In this document: in pieces, positions 58,793 to 64,000 of the stretch
Position numbering within the stretch: position 1 is the first letter of the stretch
Layout of the letters: the number at the start of each line of letters is the position of its first letter
DNA from: Palaemon carinicauda
Lineage: Eukaryota; Arthropoda; Malacostraca; Decapoda; Palaemonidae
Assembly: GCF_036898095.1 (NCBI RefSeq)
Contig: NC_090743.1
Span: 14,426,409 to 14,490,408 of the forward strand
Length of the DNA stretch: 64,000 nt
Direction of reading: 5' to 3'
Made by a program: the position numbers and the translations under genes
The notes under the pieces: generated by a model
What the model was told of the DNA's origin: nothing
The model's input: the letters and a program-made list of their open reading frames with translations, nothing else
Databases searched by the model: none

Positions 58793-58793
<1 letters not shown>
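57776..58793. other. Unassigned DNA, partly GC-rich
   Basis: 58000-58160 is GC-rich with open frames on both strands (for example 57988-58272 plus) but no recognised domain or splice signal. (TG)n at 58363-58381. Confidence 0.4.

Positions 58794-58861
<68 letters not shown>
58794..58861. repeat. (TA)n microsatellite
   Basis: About 33 TA units adjoining dispersed repeat copy B. Confidence 0.95.
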
Positions 58862-58864
<3 letters not shown>

Positions 58865-58970
58865 ACACGGTCACCCTCAACTCTCCCCGTCTCAGGTAGT
58901 GGGGAGTGTTAGTGTGGGTTTGTGCATATTTATTGAAAAATATTTAGTCGTCATTTTTGACGGGTTACGT
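58862..58970 (+). repeat. Dispersed repeat flanking (TA)n, copy B
   Basis: CACACACGGTCACCCTCAAC, CTCTCCCCGTCTCAGG and TATTTAGTCGTCATTTTTGA follow (TA)n in the same order as the minus-strand copy at 26640-26772. Confidence 0.6.
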
Positions 58971-58972
58971 AC

Positions 58973-59798
58973 ACTCATCATCACCATCTCCCACGCCTAT
59001 TGACATAAAAGGCTTCGGTTAGATATCGCCAGTCGTCTCTAACTTAAGCTTTTAAATCAACATTTCTCCACTCGTCATCTACTTCATGCTTCAAAGTCCT
59101 CGGACATGTAGGCTTGAGTCTTCCAACTCTTCTAGTCCCTTGTGGAGTCCAGTTAAATGTTTGGTGAACTGATTTCTCTGGGAGTGCGAAGAGCATGCCC
59201 AAACCATCTCCATCGACCCCTCTCCATGATCTCATCCATATATGGCACTGGAGTAATCTCTTCTAGTTTCATTTCTAATCCTGCTCTGTCATTTAGCTCG
59301 CAATATTATTTTTTTATCTTTTTTTTCCAAATCTACAAAATCTGTTGGATACCGTTTCATTGTCATACACGACTCATGTCCATAGAGTAACACCGATCTC
59401 ACTAAACTGATTTTTCTATGTAATTTCAGGCGATTTGATTCCCAAATTCTACTTAATGTAGCCATTGTCTGATTCTCTTTTTTTCAATCTTTCATTAAAT
59501 TCTAGTTCTAAAGACTCTATATTAGAGATCATAGTTCCTAAATACTTGAATGGTTCTACCTCATTAATCCTTTCGCCTTCCAATGATATTTCATCTTCCA
59601 TTGCATATTCTGTTCTCATCATCTGTCTTTGTTCTATTTATCTTGAGCCCAACCTCGTGTGATATTTCATGCATTATGGTAAGCAAGCATTGCAAATCCT
59701 GTGTGGTGTTCAGTTAATAAGGACAGCGTCATCAGCATATTATAGGTCAACTAATTTCCTATTACCAATCCTGTCCAATCCTTCTCCACCATCCCCAG
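58973..59798 (-). mobile_element. RTE-like LINE, 5'-truncated in the RT
   Basis: Minus strand from 59798: GLDRIGNRKLVDL then an intact YADDAVLI box (about 59722-59745, preceded by a stop). Continues HEISHEVGLKINRTKT and KRINEVEPFKYLGTMISNIE with frame changes, then the tail: RRGRWRWFGHALRTP-like codons, NWTPQGTRRVGRLKPTCPRT and DEWRNVDLKA. Closes with (GATGATG)n at 58973. About 30 bases near 59300-59330 are replaced by a T-rich tract. Confidence 0.85.
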
Positions 59799-60799
59799 GA
59801 AAATTTCTTTAGTATCTTGAATATAGCTGAATGATTTGACGTGATTTTTTTCAAGTGAGGGTTTTCTGTTGATTGTGTTTATTATCGAATGGAACTCGCC
59901 ACCCCTTTTTTTCCCAGTGGTTCCATTACAAACTGCCCTTGGTAAATTCTGCAATATGAACGGTAAGAGCCTAGTTTATAATTGTTCATTGATTTATGAA
60001 TCCCCAATTTCTTTTATTGTAGTTATTTTAAGTTGTCTTATTAATATTAGCCTAATATGTCAATACTAATAGTAATATTATTGTTTTTTAATAACATTAA
60101 TTTACCCTAACATCATATGTGAACGAGATAGCAAACCCTTTACATAATTGTGTCCGGTTTTTTGAAAGGTATGGTCACCAATTAAAAGAATAACTTTCCC
60201 GTGAACTTAACATCAATGTAAAAGTGCTGGAGCTAGTTTTATTGTCACCATCATTATCGTTATTGATATTAATATTTCAGACTTGAATTACAATATATAT
60301 TTAAAACCCTGGTAAGGTCGATCCTGAAACAGTTTCAAAGCGGTCTAACTCGGGTATTTACATGGCACTGTTTAGTGTCTTACCTTCAAACTTTACACGT
60401 AATCGGTCGTAAAATCAGTTCAGCTAAACTCCATTTTGGAAAAGCACGAGAGAAAATATTGTTTAGTTTATGCCAAGTATCGTAAGACCCCCGTGAAAGA
60501 AAAATTAATACATCCTCATCTTCCTTTCCTCTATTGTAGGCGAGATAATGTAAGTGCTACTAATCATTATCGAAATTCTGAAATAAATCTGTCAGGAGCA
60601 AATAAGTCCGTGACTAATAAAAGATTTTATGTAAGATATTTGGTTGCTTAGCAGTTCAATTTACCAGGTTACATATTTTCAAACACCTTGCTACAGTCTT
60701 TTTTTAGTAGCAATGATTTTATGTGTCAACTTTGGTTTTCCTAGCAAATATTTTATCTTCGGCAAACTTGGTCTCCAAACCAGCACTTTCTATAAAATA

Positions 60800-60802
<3 letters not shown>
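59799..60802. other. Unassigned AT-rich DNA
   Basis: No recognised feature. Short frames here have no motif. Confidence 0.45.

Positions 60803-60863
<61 letters not shown>
60803..60863. repeat. (ATT)20 microsatellite
   Basis: Pure ATT tract with no LINE core on either side. Confidence 0.95.
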
Positions 60864-61276
60864 GCAGAATATCTAATTAACCAAAATTAATTCTTATCAT
60901 GCGGCTCTTTACCTTATCTATTGGTTATAGAATAGTTCATAATTACTTCATTTGGTAAGGCGTAAAATATAAATGTAGAATTAATGTAAAATGGCCACTG
61001 ATAAGTAATGAGAAAATATCTTAAAAGGATAGTATTTTGAAACATTATGATAACGAAGCAAATAAAAAGATAAATGGGTCGTCAAGAAAATTACATTATC
61101 ATAATGAAATCTTTGTGATTGCACTTCTGAACCATAAAATTTCTTCCTCGAGGCTCTTTGTGTCCACTTGGAAAGGAAATATTAGATTAAGTTCCTGAGA
61201 TGCCCTCAATAACGTCACTCACAAATCAGATAAGGAAGTAATGAGTAGTGATCTAATTGGTTTTCACGTTTTTCCA
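60864..61276. other. Unassigned AT-rich DNA
   Basis: No recognised feature. Confidence 0.45.
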
Positions 61277-61905
61277 TATTATTATTATTACTAGCCAAGC
61301 TACAACCCTAGTTGAAAAAGCAGGATGCTATAAGCCCAGGGGCTGCAACAGGGAAAATAGCTCAGTGAGGAAAAGAAACAAAGAAAAAATATTATATGAA
61401 GAGCAACAAGATTAAAATAAATATCTCCTATATAAACTACAAAAATCTCAACAAACCAAGAGGAACAGAAATGAGATACAATAGCGTGCCCAAGTGTACC
61501 CTCAAGCAAGAGAACTCTAACCCAAAAGACAGTGGAAGACCATGGTACAGAGGCTATGATACTACCCAAGATTAGAGAACAATGGTTTGATTTTGGAGTA
61601 CCCCCCTCTCCTAGAAGAACTGCTTACCATAGCAAAAGAGTCTCTTCTACCCTTACAAAGAGAAAAGTTGCCACTGAACAATTTCAGTGATGTAAGAAGA
61701 ATTGTTTGGTAATCTCAGTGTTGTCAGGTGTATGAGGACAGAGGAGAATCTGTAAAGAATAGACCAGACTATTCGGTGTGTGTGTGTGTAGCAAAGGGAA
61801 AGTGAACCGTAACCAGAGAGAAGGATCCAATGTAGTACCGTCTTGCTATTCAAAAGACCCCATAACTCTCTAGCGGTAGTATCTCAACTGGTGGCTTTTA
61901 TTCAA
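61277..61905 (-). mobile_element. LINE-tailed non-autonomous repeat, copy 11
   Basis: Short (ATT)4 tail, core GCTACAACCCTAGTTGAAAA, full 3' region and module to GGTAGTATCTCAACTGGTGG at about 61895. Least diverged from the apparent consensus, suggesting a more recent insertion than the others. Confidence 0.85.
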
Positions 61906-62337
61906 GTGGGTCAGAGAGAGGTTAGGAGTGGCTAGAAGTCCAACCATCAAGCCAGGGTAAGATGGTCATTTGGTCTCTGACTGTATGGTCTAAGAATCCT
62001 TTGATGTAACATGATTGTTTCGTGGTCATACTTTAATGATAGCATTTCTCCTTTTTGTTCTAGATTTTTCATGGTAGTAAGTTTGCCATGTGAATGATCT
62101 AATGATCTATTTTCGACATAAGCAGGTCACAGTCAAATTAAATAAAAGTTTCCTAATAGTGAATATAATCTCGGATTGTCATATCGATATCAATTTGCTC
62201 TGATCCTATAAGCTTGTCGGGCTGTCATTTCATTCAGTGGCTTCTGGATAGTTTTTCCGAAATTCCTTTATCCAGTTTATAATTTTTATGTAATTTGAAT
62301 GAGTACAAATTAATATTTTCCTAGATTTGCCTGTGAT
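61906..62337. other. Unassigned AT-rich DNA
   Basis: No recognised feature. Confidence 0.45.
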
Positions 62338-62359
62338 ACACACACATATAAATATATTA

Positions 62360-62437
<78 letters not shown>

Positions 62438-62511
62438 GATATATATATATATATATATTTATTTATATATATACAGTATATATATGTGTGTATATATACA
62501 CAAATATATTA

Positions 62512-62588
<77 letters not shown>
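62338..62588. repeat. Long compound (TA)n microsatellite
   Basis: Two long TA tracts separated by a mixed block (62430-62515) in which CACACAAATATATTAATGT resembles the ACACATATAAATATATTAATGT at the left edge, suggesting duplication of the whole tract. Confidence 0.95.
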
Positions 62589-62589
<1 letters not shown>

Positions 62590-62734
62590 GTGGGTGTGTG
62601 AAATGACAAGTAAAGAAAGGGATTTCGTGTCCTTTCAACACACATTCCAGATACAATGGTGAAAATACTTAAAGAAAGTTACAGGTTGATTCTCGCGCTA
62701 CAACCACGTCTCCTCGTAAACTATAAACCGGGCA

Positions 62735-62737
<3 letters not shown>

Positions 62738-62812
<75 letters not shown>
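62738..62812. repeat. (CT)n microsatellite
   Basis: About 37 CT units. Confidence 0.95.
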
Positions 62813-62814
<2 letters not shown>

Positions 62815-62994
62815 GTCAGCAAATGTAGTAAACAGTAACACGGTAAACTACAGGACTGTTTCGACAAAACTTTGTAATGATTGCTAATTTACATGTTTAC
62901 AATTCCTTTTATAAATCAGCTTCTACAAATATTACAATTAAGTATGTTAAGATTATATTCTGAAGAAATTAGACATTTTAAAAATTAAATATGC

Positions 62995-63036
62995 ATACAT
63001 ATAGACATACATACCTACATACATACATACATATAC

Positions 63037-63109
<73 letters not shown>
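62995..63109. repeat. Compound (ATAC)n(TA)n(TG)n microsatellite
   Basis: (CATA)n, then TA, then about 15 TG units. Confidence 0.95.
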
Positions 63110-63112
<3 letters not shown>

Positions 63113-63129
63113 ATATGAATGTAAAATTG

Positions 63130-64000
63130 CTACTGACCCCTGTTACTCTTCTGGTTCTCCACACTAGTGACAAAATATGTGTTCCTGCAGAGGTGATGGT
63201 AACGGTGCAACAAACACATCAGTGTCAGATGACTAAATATAAATTCTTGGTGTTGAGCAGCATACGGAATGTGGAGAATAAGCCTTGTGTCACTTTCTTC
63301 GTGGGAGCTGCGGAGATGCTGAACATCCATAGATTTTGGAACCACCTCCTGCCATGAAGTAACTATTAAGATTGTACGCCTACCCTCAAAATGGAGGAAC
63401 GCTTTCTTTGCTAGATAAACCATCAGTTCATCTTTGGTTGTGATGCTAGACAAGAACTGCTTTGCTTACACCTTACCAACTGGTGTGTTATCAGCAACAT
63501 GATAAGCAGTGGCTGGCTTGTCACCCTACCAACACTCTCGTGGCCTCCTTTAGTGAAGTGGAAAGATGGAAAGATCATACCAGTCGCGAAACTAGATGGA
63601 CCTCATTATAGTTGTAGTGCTTGCGGAACATGTCTTGATCCATTGCCTGGACAACTGCCATTCTATCAATAACAGTCACTTAACTTGGTGGCAATAAAGT
63701 CATGTCGATTAGTGACATCCTCTGACTGTAGATCACCACCAGTTTTGTTTGGAAGTTCCTCAAGTATAGCCTTCACCTTGTTCCTATTTGTGCTTAGTAT
63801 GAGTTCTCCACTCATTATGAATAAGGCTCATGAGAAGGCAATAAATTCATGCTGACCAATTCCTTCTTTGAGGTTGATCGTAGTACATGAGCATGCAACA
63901 ATCAACCTGCGTGCAAAGTGTGACCTTTCATCTTTTAGCTCGTCTACTAGATCATCCAGTGCTTCACTGACTTCTTTACACTTTTCCACATGTTGAGTTG
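63130..64000 (-). pseudogene. Broken copy of an uncharacterised repetitive protein family
   Basis: Minus-strand frames from the window edge: HVEKCKEVSEALDDLVDELK then HFARRLIVACSCTTINLKEG; ELILSTNRNKVKAILEELPN; IDRMAVVQAMDQDMFRKHYN; and SITTKDELMVYLAKKAFLHF then DVQHLRSSHEESDTRLILHI and HHLCRNTYFVTSVEN. A +1 frame at about 63245 reads SSDTDVFVAPL. The HEE(A/S)DTR and (S)DTDVFV pair is, from memory, seen in large multi-copy uncharacterised proteins of marine invertebrates. At least three stops and frameshifts, so a dead copy. Function unknown; it continues beyond the window. Confidence 0.55.

Overview
The window looks like AT-rich nuclear DNA of a crustacean, probably a decapod shrimp or crab. 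That assignment is an inference from repeat style: long (TA)n, (CT)n and (ATT)n microsatellites, abundant non-LTR retrotransposon debris, and a tRNA-headed SINE. No complete protein-coding gene, rRNA or functional tRNA gene could be supported, and nothing is bacterial (no operons, no CRISPR array). One 500-N assembly gap lies at 48887-49386.

Host coding potential: the best candidate is a GC-rich first coding exon at 21955-22099. It has a strong start context, encodes a 48-residue N-terminus with one membrane segment, and ends at a consensus splice donor. A tiny upstream ORF has its stop codon overlapping the start. About 600 bases of likely 5' UTR or promoter precede it, and the next exon was not found. 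A 178-codon open frame at 44814-45350 is unassigned.

Mobile DNA dominates. (1) A Jockey/I-like LINE with a (TAA)n tail: one copy with recognisable reverse transcriptase (10033-11528) and ten tail-bearing fragments spread over the window. Five of these carry an unrelated ~400 bp module on the same LINE tail, which looks like a non-autonomous partner. (2) An RTE-like LINE ending in (GATGAT)n: copies at 7455-11566, 29915-30530, 53780-54576 and 58973-59798. (3) A second RTE-like family at 5189-5645, 27290-28005 and 37739-37905. (4) A heavily decayed third reverse transcriptase at 1855-2795. (5) A LINE 3' end at 13629-13755 facing an inverted partial copy. (6) Two copies of a ~335 bp tRNA-derived SINE. 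(7) Three MITE-like elements with terminal inverted repeats: 31814-32222 (hAT type, perfect 8 bp target duplication), 47468-47672 (hAT type) and 51418-51669 (TA-flanked). (8) A dispersed repeat with the 'CCGCCAACGAAGTTGG' head at 33285-33620. (9) A broken copy of an uncharacterised repetitive protein family at 63130-64000.

The structure I find most informative is 7444-11577. A single RTE-like insertion has its 5' part inverted relative to its 3' part, as expected from twin priming. It is bounded by an exact 11 bp direct repeat (GAAGCTCATAT) and was later split by the Jockey/I-like LINE. Tandem arrays of 30, 42, 47, 63, 68, 74, 98 and 137 bp periods, and CT/GA microsatellites arranged in higher-order units, fill much of the rest. 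I did not find a convincing new gene system; the novelty is in retrotransposon architecture and repeat evolution.
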